Source of the DNA: Gnetum montanum
Lineage: Eukaryota > Streptophyta > Gnetopsida > Gnetales > Gnetaceae
Direction: 5' to 3'
Length of the DNA stretch: 46,218 nucleotides
Assembly (NCBI GenBank): GCA_015680685.1
Contig: MNCI01010386.1
Coordinates: 285,023-331,240 of the forward strand
Shown here: piece after piece, positions 33,717 to 44,098 of the stretch
How positions within the stretch are numbered: the stretch's first letter is position 1
Layout of the letters: each line of letters begins with the position of its first letter
Notes under the pieces: model-generated
Databases searched by the model: none
Seen by the model: only the letters and a program-made list of their open reading frames with translations
Told to the model about the DNA's origin: nothing
Translations under genes and position numbers: made by a program

Positions 33717-33944
33717 GTAATTAGTTGTAAATTAAGAATGAAATGTGCCAAAAAATCATTTAATCCTTTAGGTACACTAGGAAATTAAAAATTGAAAGGC
33801 CACCTAAGTAAAACAGACTCATTATTACAATCTTTCATGAAATATCACATGGAGAGAAAATAAGTTCATTAATTAAGACAAGCAGTAAGGTATAACTTAA
33901 CTTGAAAAACAACCTTACTAATGCTTGATCCCGTGTGATTGTAG
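33717..33944 (+). other. Predicted intron in the ORF2 leader of element A
   Basis: Donor AAGG|GTAATTAGTT, branch-like TTACTAATG near 33916 and acceptor GATTGTAG directly before the ATG at 33945. Length is 228 nt, against 221 nt in B. Confidence 0.55.
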
Positions 33945-34711
33945 ATGGCCCCGATACATGGACAACAGAAAGGTCCTACTTAAGGTGGAAGCAAACGACC
34001 TAGGAGAGGCGAAGAATAAGTCCCTACCAGATAACATGCAGAACAAGAGGAACAAGCATTTAGCATTCATCAAGAGGACCCTCCTATCGTACATTCTAGG
34101 TAGGTAGAAGGAGGAGCTGCTACTGTGCTTGAACAAGGATAACATCTCACATTGCCCCAAGATTATGTTTAGGCTATCCACGAAAGGTCCACATTCACTG
34201 CATTGATTGTGAAATTAAATTTTGAATCTTTTGTAGAGTTTGCTCCTAAGGCTTTTAGGGATCACCTCAAAGGGTCTCCCTTATGGCCTATCCTCTCTGA
34301 AAGTGGTGCTTAGTACTTAGGGGAAATGTACCAATATTAGCACAACAAAAAAAAGGCATCATGGTTAACATTTGTGGTGTGACTGTTGATTTCTCTGTTC
34401 AAGCCATTTCGGAAGTATTAAACCTTCCAAATATAGGGCCAAAGGTTGCTCAGAACTAGTTGGACACTTTTAGAACCAAGCAACTTAATAAACTATTGAC
34501 AGAGAATAAAAGGGTGGCAAAAGAAAAAGAGAAGGCTGACTAGGATGCCTCTATGGCACAAGTGCAAACTTCTGCACATGCCAAGGCACTTAAGGCCTTA
34601 CAAGAGGAGAAAATCCAAGCCATACTTCAACGCCATCAAATCCCAAGACTTGGAGCACAAGAAAAGGGAAAGACACCCATGGAGGAGCCACCACCACCAG
34701 GAACTACATGA
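33945..34711 (+). pseudogene. ORF2 of element A (shortened and broken)
   Basis: The start MAPIHGQQ matches B's MAPKHG. Homology continues through the Gln/Glu-rich N-terminus and into the mobile-like domain (VKLNFESFVEFAPKAFRDHL, then PLWPILSESGA.YLGEMYQ, about 34205-34335). It then jumps past most of the domain to a fragment of the coiled coil (KLLTENKRVAKEKEKA, then AQVQTSAHAKALKALQEE, about 34490-34610), and jumps again to the C-terminal KGKTPMEEPPPPGTT ending at TGA 34709-34711. Relative to B at least two internal segments are missing, including nearly all of the long coiled coil. Stops and frameshifts are present. Confidence 0.7.
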
Positions 34712-34879
34712 GTTTCATCCAATTTTGTAATCATAGGATTTTCTTTGTGTTGTGTCTCAATTTTGTTCTGACTCCACACTGAGGCACAAATCCATTCTAG
34801 TTAGTCAATAATCCCATACCTATCCACTGTGTAATCAATGGTGCTTATTCTCACTTTAACTCGAGGATGAGTTTTCATT

Positions 34880-34893
34880 CAGTCATGGGGGTA
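34880..34893 (+). promoter_or_regulatory. Polypurine tract of element A
   Basis: CAGTCATGGGGGTA lies directly before the 3' LTR, identical in B and nearly so in C. Confidence 0.75.
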
Positions 34894-35680
34894 TGACGAG
34901 TCATGAATTTGTTGGCTGTGATATCGCAGCCATGATATCACAGCCCTATTGTTGCAATGGGAAGCTTTCCCAATTTTAGGAACTTAGATTTAGACCCTTA
35001 GAAAAACTCTAGCCGTTTTACCTCTCCAAAGATAAAATTATTTTCTAGTGTATGCCCGTAGTCTAGTGATTGTAATTGTACAACATCCTTATTCAAGTGT
35101 GACATACTTGGACATGCACATGACCAGAAATAAAGATCGAGATTACTTCATCATTGTAGCATTCACTTAGTTTAATTATTTAATTAATTATTATTTACTG
35201 CTTTCCTAGTTAATCTCTCTCTCACCCTTATCTAATGTTAAAATGCAGAATGAGTATGACTTGATTACGTGCATTTAAGTGTGACTACTTGGTAACCCAA
35301 TAGCGTACCTAGGATCTGTGCTTGGTAATCCTAGTGGTATTCATGCACGAAGTCCAATATGTGTACGGATAATCAAGGAACGGATGCTCATCGCACTTAG
35401 GCTAGTTAGATTCTCTCTCACCCTTTCTCTCTTAGCTTAATTAATCTTATTTATCATCATACCCAGGAGTAGCATTAGGTTAGAACCACATCATACACCT
35501 TACTCTAGAATAAACCATACGTGACAAAGCTAATACTAGTCCAGGTGGGAAGACACTGAATTGCGACCTAAGGCTAACTGTCTAGATGCCACAACTAGTC
35601 CATCTGCGGAGTTCAACCAGATCACGCGTGTAACGCTCATATTCGTATGGTTGAGTGTAGGGGTACCTCGCCACTCATCA
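34894..35680 (+). repeat. 3' LTR of element A
   Basis: This is a 787-bp LTR, TGACGAGTC to CACTCATCA. It keeps two GATATC cores (34920, 34934), but the TATAAATA found in the 5' LTR is replaced by unrelated bases. Many substitutions separate the two LTRs, so the insertion is not recent. Confidence 0.92.
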
Positions 35681-35685
35681 CTTTT
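35681..35685. repeat. Target-site duplication of element A, right copy (CTTTT)
   Basis: It matches 29224-29228 exactly. Confidence 0.85.
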
Positions 35686-35689
35686 CTTG

Positions 35690-36000
35690 ATAGTTGAAGA
35701 TTTTTATGTTTCTTCAACTAATTCTCCAACTAATACATCAATTGATCATTAACTAATACATCAACTAATAATCAACTACATCAGCTAAATAACTACATTA
35801 TCTAATTTTTGTAATATATAATTACATTATATGATTTTTAGTAATATTTAACTATATTATTTTTGATGACCTTTCTACCCCCCTTAAGAACACTGACTCT
35901 AATAATGTAACTAATCACATGCCTTACTGATCTTAAGACTATATGCAAGGGTTATGCACTAAATCTTAAAGCCTAAAAGGCTAAATTTATAATATCATTA
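35690..36000. other. AT-rich region with degenerate CAACTAATACAT repeats
   Basis: Short imperfect repeats lie at about 35693-35800, then AT-rich DNA. No gene is seen. Confidence 0.45.
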
Positions 36001-36385
36001 AACTATAGGATGCCCAGATGATAAATCGGACCTTACCATTGAGTTTAGAAGGGTAAACAATGTCAGGAATGACTATTCATATGTTGAAAAATAACATCGT
36101 ATGCTCAAGTTTTGTGAAAATTAAACTTTTGAGGATCTCAAGGTACTATATTGGGCAAGGAGTAAACACTAATTTTTGGAGTTATCTAGGATAGATCTAA
36201 CTCTACCATTGTGTCTAGAAGGTTGAATTCTATAGGAAATGACTCTTCATTTGTTAAAAAAGGCTTCTAAAATAAAAAAGTATGGCTTCTAGAGTCAAGT
36301 ACTTTGGCATAAAAAACAAGACTTCTCGAGAGGTCACCCATCCTAGTTCTACTCCAGAACTAGTGCACTTAATGACAAAGTTTTT
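36000..36385 (-). repeat. 5S-rRNA-containing repeat, Cassandra TRIM-like
   Basis: On the minus strand 36372-36320 resembles the 3' half of plant 5S rRNA, including the box C core ACTAGGATGGGTGACCTC. The flank has two copies of a ~72-bp block (36020-36091 and 36190-36261), both with CTACCATTG or TTACCATTG followed by TAGAAGG and GAATGACT or AAATGACT. A 5S-derived Pol III region set in such flanks is the hallmark of Cassandra terminal-repeat elements. No complete LTR pair or primer site was found, so this is a fragment. Confidence 0.5.
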
Positions 36386-36589
36386 ATCCTTTTTATTACC
36401 AAGGTGCTAATTCAAATTTTCTAAAATAATCATGTGCATTTTAAATTAATAATCATGGGTGAAATATATTTTTTCTTTTCTTTCCTAAACGTTTTCTGTC
36501 AGTTGATAAGAATTTTGAAATTTCCATCAGTTGTCGAAAAATTTGACTTTCTCATCTTCTAACAAAAATGTTTTTATTACACAAACAAC

Positions 36590-37350
36590 GACCATTATAG
36601 GGTTTTCATAGCCCTCTTTTGGGCCAGTGCGACCTATTGTGCGATCCCCACGACCCTTCCCTAAGCTAGCATAGATAGTCTCAGAGTCTACGCAGCCTTG
36701 TTATGGGCTAGCACAACCATTAATTAGGCCTACATGGCTCATCTTAGGGCCTAAGCGTGAAGAGGTGGTTTTCGGTGATGTTCGAAGAGGAAATTATTGA
36801 CAGCATGGGAGGCAGTGATCCATGATGCTGAAGGGGGTAGCAATGGCACAATCAACTACAATTGTGAAAAATGCAACTTGGGCTTCTATGGATATAGGTG
36901 ACAGGTAGAAAAGGCAATGACTCTAGAGGCAGGAAGTGAGGAGGCTAGGCATTGAGCAAGGTAGGAAAAGTGGTGTGTGGTAGGCAGTGAATAGTCAATA
37001 GTGGGCATGTGGTATGGTAGTAGGCAAGCATGACAATGGGCAGGTGTGGAGCATCATGGGAGCTAGTGTGCTATGGTGGTAGAAGGTGTAGAGGTGGCAT
37101 AGTAGATAATGAGGTGGATTGATAGAGTGGTGGTGATATGGTAGAGTTGCACAGAGGTGTGGTAGGCAAAGTGGTAGAGGGCACAAGAAGTAAGGGTTTT
37201 AGTTTTGGCTATGGAAGTGATGGAAAGAAGAGGGGCAACATGGCCCTTATAGGACCTATGTAGCTCCTACTAAGCCTGTGTGGCTTGTAGGGCCTATGCA
37301 GTTCATGCTAGGCCTACATAGCCCTTACAAGGTTGGCACGGCTTACAATT
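36590..37350. repeat. Degenerate GGCCTACATGGCC-type repeats
   Basis: At about 36600-36760 and again at 37240-37350 there are many diverged copies of a short unit resembling TAGGCCTACATAGCCC. Between them (36760-37210) is G-rich DNA with short GGTAGG/GTGG repeats. No coding function is seen. Confidence 0.4.
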
Positions 37351-37403
37351 TTCTTTTGTTTTTAAAGAAAAAAAATATTTTTTTTAAAGTTTGGGGGTAT
37401 TGA

Positions 37404-37500
37404 GGTTCGAACACATGACCTTCCACTTAAATAAAAAAATATTTTTTAAAAAATATATATTTGTTTAACATTTGAACTTGTAACCTCCCACTTTAAAAGT
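37404..37500 (+). other. tRNA B-box-like sequence in AT-rich DNA
   Basis: GGTTCGAACAC at 37404-37414 fits the Pol III B-box consensus. A diverged copy (ATTTGAACTTGTAACCTCCCACT) follows about 65 bp later. It may be a scrap of a tRNA-derived SINE; there is no A box at the right spacing. Confidence 0.25.
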
Positions 37501-38124
37501 GTTTTTTCTAACGTTTTATTATTATTTTATTCCACCTTGCCTTGGCAGTTGATGTGGTGGTTTGGCCGATAATAGGGTAGGAGTTTAGTATGGGTAAATG
37601 GTAATTCCAATCATAAAATTTTAAATTTTTTTAAAAAATAATAATAATTTAATATTATTTTAATGCACATACAACAAGAAACTTTAAACATTGATATCTC
37701 CAAAACTGTAAGTCTNATGGTAACTTGAAATCTTCTAGATTACTTGGATAGTGAATTTCAATAAAACAAGATTAATTCAGGTCATGGTTACTTACTTTTT
37801 GAAAGAAAATTTAATAATGAACATAATCAATTAATAATAATATTATTAAGATTGGTAAGAGTTACCTTGACCCATGCATCATTGTCTTACCAACATCTCT
37901 TGCAATTGATGAATCTTGATGAGGTGTGATTAGATCTTTGTCAGTTAATGATATCTATGAAAGATTTTTGTTGGTGGGATCTATGTACTTTTTAGATATC
38001 TTATCCATTGTTCATGGAATCAATGGAATAGTATCTCCTAGCTTACATCACAGACATATGGTGCATCCGATAATGATCAATGGATTTCCCTATGTTGTGG
38101 CTTTAAGATCCATCATCAAGTTTA
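37501..38124. other. AT-rich region without recognisable gene
   Basis: No coding or structural feature was identified. One N is at 37716. Confidence 0.4.
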
Positions 38125-38341
38125 CCACTCCATGCTAGTGCAACCTTTAACCCTAGGTATAAATGCCTTAGGTTAAACCCCCAATAGTTACCTTAAGAGA
38201 CATGTTCATTATTACAACATGCCCTTTCGTATCTTAATCACAACTACCCTTTTGAGTATTGTTAAGATGATAATAACACTTATTATGAAGAGACATCATC
38301 TTCATTAGGCAACATCATCATTTGGGAATGGGGATGTGACA
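38125..38341 (-). repeat. Partial LTR of the F family
   Basis: This is a 215-bp match to 27352-27566 in the same orientation, roughly 85-90% identical by eye. On the minus strand it begins TGTCACATCCCC, an intact LTR start at 38341. The rest of the LTR is not recognisable to the left, so it is truncated or heavily diverged. It interrupts element E. Confidence 0.6.
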
Positions 38342-38370
38342 TTCCTTATCTTTGAAATATTAGAAAAGGT

Positions 38371-39130
38371 ATGTACAACCTTGTACTTCCCATTTCCCTC
38401 ACTGACAAAGTTAAATGGAAGCTCTTCCCATGCAGCATTCATTATTTGGTTGTTTTGGATCTTGGCTTGATCTACTTCATTGGGCCTATCAAATTTGCTC
38501 TTAATAGTAGGATCTTCTTCTTAAAACTCCACTTCAAACCTTTATTCCATGTCAATGCTATTAACTGCCAAAGGGACCACACTATCGTCATGTATGATAA
38601 TCTCACCTCCCTCGTAAGGTAGGTGAATTTCTTGGTGGATGGGAGAGGAAACTTATTATAATTAAGCTAACCAAGGCCTCCCCAAGATTAGATTGAATCC
38701 TAGCATCTCTTCCACCATCAAGAAGTTGGCAAATGTAGGGAATTGTTCTCTCATTATGAAGTGTAAGGAGATAGAACCCTTCACTACTACTCATGATTTG
38801 TTGAAGGATTTGAGAGTAGAAGTAGAAGTACTTTGCATGTGCTCTACCAAGTCTAACTGCTCAATAATGGTAAAAGGTATTACATTAGTTGCTACCCCAT
38901 TTACCCTATGTATTTTATATTACCCACCTCTTATGGTTATAAAAAGAGGAATACTTGTTAGCCTGTCATCCTAGGAGTTGATCTTCACCTCGCTATCACA
39001 AAACATTAGGGTACTTAACTTTATTTCTTCCATAGGAAAAGGTGGTATCATTACTATGTGAATGGATAATTCAATATCATGAATATCCTCACTAATAGGA
39101 ATTAAATTCAACATCCTCACTTAGGCTTCA
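38371..39130 (-). pseudogene. Protease region of element E (Tat-like)
   Basis: On the minus strand this shows the retropepsin of Tat/Ogre elements. PLFITIRGG is followed by VNGVATNVIP (about 38900-38870), which lines up with the family's VDGGASVNVIP, so the catalytic Asp is now Asn. Later come GSISLHFIMREQFPTFANFL and GFNLILGRPWL (38700-38668). After it a linker continues to about 38350 (NAAWEELPFNFVSEGNGKYK), where the F LTR cuts it off. Several stops are present. Confidence 0.7.
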
Positions 39131-41200
39131 TGTTAAGAAAAGGAGGTTATTACTAGGCCATATAGGATAAGGAAGATGTTTTTCTGCTTCAAGGAGAGTT
39201 TTATCTATTCCATGGTTTTTAGGAAGTCCTTCTCATTAGTCATTATTTTTTCAATATTATTATCTTTGAATTCCTCCATTCTATCCAAGATTCAAACCTC
39301 ATGCTTTAGTATTTATGGTTTGATTCCCTTTCCCTTCTTTTAGTATTTACAACCCTCCCTTAGCTGAGTAGTTGAAGTAGTTTGAGCATTGCAGCTTATG
39401 GGCATGGCTAAAATAGGTGTGGACTTTGATGGAACCACTTCCTTTCACACCTTTTTTTGCTTATTATATTTGGCCTTAGGCTTTGGGGTAGGCTTCTTAT
39501 ATTGTTTAGGAGGTGAATTCTTGTTATTGGCTCATAAGGATGTTGTTGCATTGGCTACCACAAGAGAACTTTGGTCAACTTGAGTTGTAGGTTTATTAGT
39601 AGTGGGAGGTGAAATTTTGATGAAAAATAATTCCTTAGAAGGCATAGGTGAATGTATCCTTCATCTTGATGAAGTTGAAGGATCCATTTCATCATGAGGA
39701 GGTACTCAAATCACAAGCTGCTCCTTGGCAAGTCTTGGAACATTGCTAATGTTGAATGTTGCTATTGTGAAAGGGCTATTATTTGCATTTAATAGTCTTT
39801 GTATACCTACATGGATTGGTTTTGAGGCCACTCTTGAGCAACAAGTCAAGGAACTTGGATGGTTTCAAAGGCAACTTTGTGTATTTAGATTAATCATTTT
39901 TCTCAAAGTTAGGCCTAGATTGATTAAAGGTAGAGGCCCTCAATGTTGGAGGTTAATTAGTTGTAGTAGGGGCCTTCAGTTAATTCATATTTTATTCTTA
40001 TGAAGTCTTATTTTCTTTGTCCATAGTGGTGACAGATACATGGTTCTGCTTTCCCTTATCCCTATCATTCCTTGTGTGCTAATTCTTGTATGCCACGTAG
40101 GTAGGGTCATGGTTGGCTTCAGTAGCATTCTCTATGTTCTTTGCTTCTGAGAAAGCTAAATAAGGGACTACTAGTCTAAGTAATAGAGTTTGGACTTAAA
40201 GAAGTCATTAACTATCTCCTTGAATATGGTCATAAGGTGTGTCTTAACTATGGGTTCAAGAATCTCATTGATTAAAGCATTCTAACATTGAATAAACTTC
40301 TCGACAAGTTCAAGAGGCCCTTGATTAAATTTTATCAGTTGGTTAAGAGTCATATTAGGTTTTAAGTTATACTTGAAATGGTTAACAAACTACAAAACTA
40401 AGTCCTCTAGTGAGGTATTAGACCCTCTAGATAATGTGTGGTAGCAATCCAAAGCTTTTCTAATGAAGCACATAGGAAAGACATGCATAATGATATGAGG
40501 CCAAGCCTATAACAAAAAGCAATCAAAATGGAAGATAATAAAGTATGCATTGGAATTAGCCTTATCAATTTTACTTGGTGAATTATGGAATGGGAATGCC
40601 TGAAGGAAGAGTGATTTAGAGGATAGTTGGACTAATGGGATCATCTTGATAAAAGTCCATTATTTTAACTATTTGTATGGTGGAAGCTTTGATCTTTTGT
40701 AGCTATTTAGTAAGGTATTGGATCATTTTGGAAGGCCCGATCCAAGCCTTAGGGCATCCTAGTGGGCTATGGGATTTACAAGAATGGCTACAAGGGGAGT
40801 TGGAAAGCTTGAGACTATGCCTTGGGTAATGGCAATGATGGAAGAGGTTGGGTGATCATGGTTGTAGGGGGATTAAAAAATGAGAAGGAATTCTATGTTG
40901 AAATTTTAGGGATAAAAGGGGAAAAGGGGGTATGAGATGCTTGTGTATTTTGGAGTTCCACCAAGAAGCTCATTAGGATGAAGAAAGGACGAGATGTGGT
41001 AACCACCATAGGTGATAGTTGTGTGGAGCAAGGTTATGTTACAAATGGGATTGATGAGAAGAGGAAAGCTGCTTGAGGTATGAATTGAGCTTGATGTGTG
41101 GCTATAATGGGTGTTAACCAAAATAAGGTAGAATAAATAGAATAAGAGAAAGGTTCAAGAACTAGTTCCATAGATGATACAAGGGACACCGAACTAGGTT
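39131..41200 (-). pseudogene. gag: Gag of element E (Tat-like)
   Basis: The Gag core on the minus strand lies at about 40490-40290: FPMCFIRKALDCYHTLSRGS, then NTSLEDLVL.FVNHFKYN, then LNQLIKFNQGPLELVEKFIQ. It matches the usual layout of Tat Gag (GKALDWYYSL followed by FEEL..KFVAHF), with the conserved Trp changed to Cys. The N-terminal part (40500-41120) is Ser/Pro/His-rich. The C-terminal part (39400-39900) is Pro/Lys/Thr-rich (PPKQYKKPTPKPKAKYNK). The frame is heavily interrupted. Upstream LTR and primer site were not found. Confidence 0.65.
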
Positions 41201-41670
41201 TAGTTGTTTAGGGAGCCGATTTTTGGAAAAGGCTACCAATGAAGGTGTCTAACTCTAGTTTAGCCTCAAACTCATCTTATTCTTCCTAATTCCCATTCAA
41301 GCTATGCTGCTCACTCCACTCATCAACATTTATGAGTCGTATCAACATGTATTCATAAAAGTCAGTAAGAAAGATTTTATTACTAGGTGATGGAATTTAT
41401 TATTTTCCATCCTAGTGTATGGTTTCAAATTGATGCTTAGAATCAAATTTAGAATTGAAACACCACAAAAATTTGCATGTTATAACTCATCTTCATCATG
41501 TAGCTTTCACCCCATGAAACATGAGGAAAAAATTCATTGTAAATGTGAAAATTATAACCCACAATGGACAATTTCACATAATTTATACTTTTTGGGCTGA
41601 AAAATGCCTCATAAGTGGTTAGAAACTCATTCCCCAAGTGAAAAAACTCATCTAGTATCTATATTTATGC
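41201..41670. other. Region upstream of element E gag, no recognisable gene
   Basis: It may be the untranslated leader of E. No LTR terminus or primer-binding site was recognised. Confidence 0.35.
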
Positions 41671-41673
41671 TTA

Positions 41674-41694
41674 GGGGGGGGGGGGGGGGGGGGG
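41674..41694 (+). repeat. Uninterrupted run of 21 G
   Basis: It is directly readable from the sequence and followed by further G-rich bases (TTTGGGAGG). It could form a G-quadruplex. Length may be affected by sequencing of a homopolymer. Confidence 0.8.
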
Positions 41695-41819
41695 TTTGGG
41701 AGGTGTGAGGGGTGTCCAAAAATTCCTTTTGGAATGCCAAAAAAGGTAATTTGATGGGTTTTATGGGAGGTATACATTTTTTTATGCTAGAAACACATGT
41801 AGGAGGATAGATCTTACCT

Positions 41820-42015
41820 ACCCCTAGTGTGGAATGGTGGTGGTTTTGGAAACATTTCCCCCTTCAACATGGAGACCACATGAATAGCTTGGAAACTTTT
41901 CCCCCTAAATGTGGAAATTTCTCCCTAGCCTAGAAAATTTTCCCCCTTAGTGTAGAAGTTTCCCCCAGCATGGAGGCTTCATTCCTAGTGTGTAAAATTC
42001 AATCCCTTATCATGA
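41820..42015 (+). repeat. Degenerate minisatellite, ~20-40-bp units ending TTTCCCCC
   Basis: About seven units, each a variant of TAGTGTGGAAATTTTCCCCC, run in tandem. The same phrase (CCTAGTGTGGAAG) recurs near 43528. Confidence 0.6.
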
Positions 42016-42221
42016 AAGCCAAAAAAGAAAAAAATTCATCACTTCATGCACTTCAACATTGACCAGCCACTTTAACGAGCATGGTGGAGAGTTTAGCTTG
42101 AAAGATTCATCCCCAATGTGGAAGGTATGCGCTAGTTACTATTTATAGTAAATGGAATGTCCATGGGGGGAAGCACTTACTATGTATAGTAACCCCTCAA
42201 ATTTGGGCACCCATCTCACCT

Positions 42222-42312
42222 AAATTTGGCAGCCAATTTGTAGCAAATTTACATCAAATTTGTAGCCATTTTGCAACCATTTTGTAGCTAAATCATAGCC
42301 AATTTGTAGCCC
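42222..42312 (+). repeat. Minisatellite of AATTTGTAGCC units
   Basis: Six to seven imperfect copies of a ~12-bp unit such as CAATTTGTAGC or CATTTTGTAGC lie in tandem. Confidence 0.65.
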
Positions 42313-43335
42313 CATTCATGATCCAAAGATCCTATACAAGCCAACCTCCAACACCATTTACAAGTTCAGCAATTTCTTGGGCATACAAGCAATTTTTGTT
42401 TAGCATTTTTGACAAGATTCAACACTTACATGGTTCAAAAATTCCATGCAAGGGCAACATTATCAAGCAATTTGCATACCCAAAATTTGACACTTGGGGC
42501 ATTTTCAAGCACTCAAGAGCTCTTGTAGGTTCCCATACTTGCACTCTCTTGAACCCCAACATGGAAGCATTATAGCCTTGAGTGACCCAACTTTCATATT
42601 TGAGGTTGTAGTAGTCAAGAAAGGTTTGATAGCATTAGGAGTGGATTAGCACCCAAATCATGGAGTAAATCACATTGGCTTCAATAGGCTTTAAACTCCT
42701 ACATAAGTGAACCCCATTTTTACTCATTCAGGCACCATTTGTACACATTTCTCTAACTTATTATTTATTATTTTTTAATAAAGTTTTAATTTTTGAGTTT
42801 TGTGTTCAAAAATAAATTTATTATCTATGAATTATTTACATCTATTTATATTTCCATGTTTCACATCTCATAAGTCCTTGGTTGATCTATTGGATTGGCT
42901 AGGGCACCTCAAATCCCATTTTTATTATGGAGGCCCTAGGATTTGGGGTTGGGAAACTTCTTACATCGAGGATCCTTGGCTTTCTTCCAGCAATCGAGGT
43001 TTTTGATTGTAATAATTTTTCTTGGTGCTAGAAGAAGGAACTGTTCCTAAATTCTATGATCAAATATACTAATTTTGTTATCATTTTGCTAGATTTTTCT
43101 TAATTTTTGTAGCCAAAACCTTTGAAGAATTAACTTTTGTGTTTCCCTTGTGACCAAAATTGTAATGTGGAAGTTGTAGGTGGTTCAATTTTGGCTTTTC
43201 ACAGCACTTGTTGTGAATTTATAGCTCAAAGCCAACATTAATATCTCTTCCTCCTTATTATTTTTTTCTTTTTACTACCAAAATTTATTCTCTAGTTTCT
43301 AAAGTGGGTGATTCAACTCATCTGTCAGTTAGCTT
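42313..43335. other. AT-rich region without recognisable gene
   Basis: Short open frames lack known motifs. No element termini were identified. Confidence 0.35.
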
Positions 43336-43355
43336 CCCCCCCCCCCCCCCCCCCC
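43336..43355 (+). repeat. Uninterrupted run of 20 C
   Basis: It is read directly from the sequence; an N follows at 43364. With the G run at 41674 it forms a widely spaced complementary homopolymer pair. Confidence 0.8.
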
Positions 43356-43466
43356 AAAACAAANTCCAAGCTAAGAAAACTGCGAACTAGCTAAAACCAA
43401 ACTTTGGTGGAAAAACACCAAATTTACACCTTGGTTTTTAGGCTTTCCCCCATTAATGTTGAGGTA

Positions 43467-43920
43467 GGAGGTATGAGATTTCCATAATCTCACCTCCTTT
43501 CTTTCCCCCCTTTTGTCATTCCTAGTGTGGAAGTAGTTGGAAGGCTAGCATTGATGAATTTTGAAGCCAATTTAATAACTAGAACTACTTTTATTTCAAG
43601 TTGAAAGCCATTTTCTAGTTTTTTGAAGTCAAAACTCCCAAGGANCAAAATTTGTTATGAATTCCTAGAGCAAAGCTAGCATGTAATCCTTAATAAAAAT
43701 TTAATTATTTTTGGCATATTCTTTGCCACTAAACTAATGTTGGTTTCCACACTGACCCCCCTCTCTCCAACGTTGGAATAAAAAGGTGTGAGATTTCCAT
43801 TATCTCATCCCCCTTATTTCCTCCCTTCCAACACCCCACACCACCCCGCCCCCCCACCCCCAACCCTACCATACCCAACGTATAGGTAGTTAGAAGGCCA
43901 AGTTGGGTGAGGTTTGAAAC
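43467..43920 (+). repeat. Duplicated block (43467-43573 and 43784-43920)
   Basis: Both copies run through a phrase like GAGATTTCCATAATCTCA, a C/T-rich tract, then TAGTTGGAAGGC or TAGTTAGAAGGC and a tail like TTTTGAAGCCAA. The second copy has a longer C-rich insert (43835-43866). Confidence 0.55.
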
Positions 43921-44098
43921 CAAGGTTGTGAATATTCCATTTTTAGTAAAGGGGTAAACCCCCCTTATCTTAACTTACTAATTACATCATTTTTTGTCAT
44001 TTTTATTTCCTCTAAGAGTTTTTAAATTCCATTCACTAGTATTTACTCCTATTTACCATTTATAGCCTATTTTCTAAGTAATTCTTAGCAATATAACC

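Larger units (their letters stand above)
29229..35680 (+). mobile_element. Element A: gag+ORF2 non-autonomous LTR retrotransposon, ORF2 shortened
   Basis: This complete 6452-bp element on the plus strand, flanked by CTTTT, belongs to the same family as B. It holds: 5' LTR, primer site for tRNA-Asp, gag (30173-32154), spacer, GATATC/TATA internal promoter (33372-33465), leader with intron (33717-33944), ORF2 remnant (33945-34711), polypurine tract and 3' LTR. No pol domain is present. It differs from B in a longer gag-ORF2 spacer and in an ORF2 that has lost most of its coiled coil. Recovery of the same unusual layout at a second, independent insertion shows that this is a family and not a one-off rearrangement. 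Confidence 0.9.

Noticed and set aside
37404-37414. Possible tRNA gene or SINE
   Set aside because: A B-box-like sequence is present, but there is no A box, cloverleaf or target duplication, so only a low-confidence note is kept.
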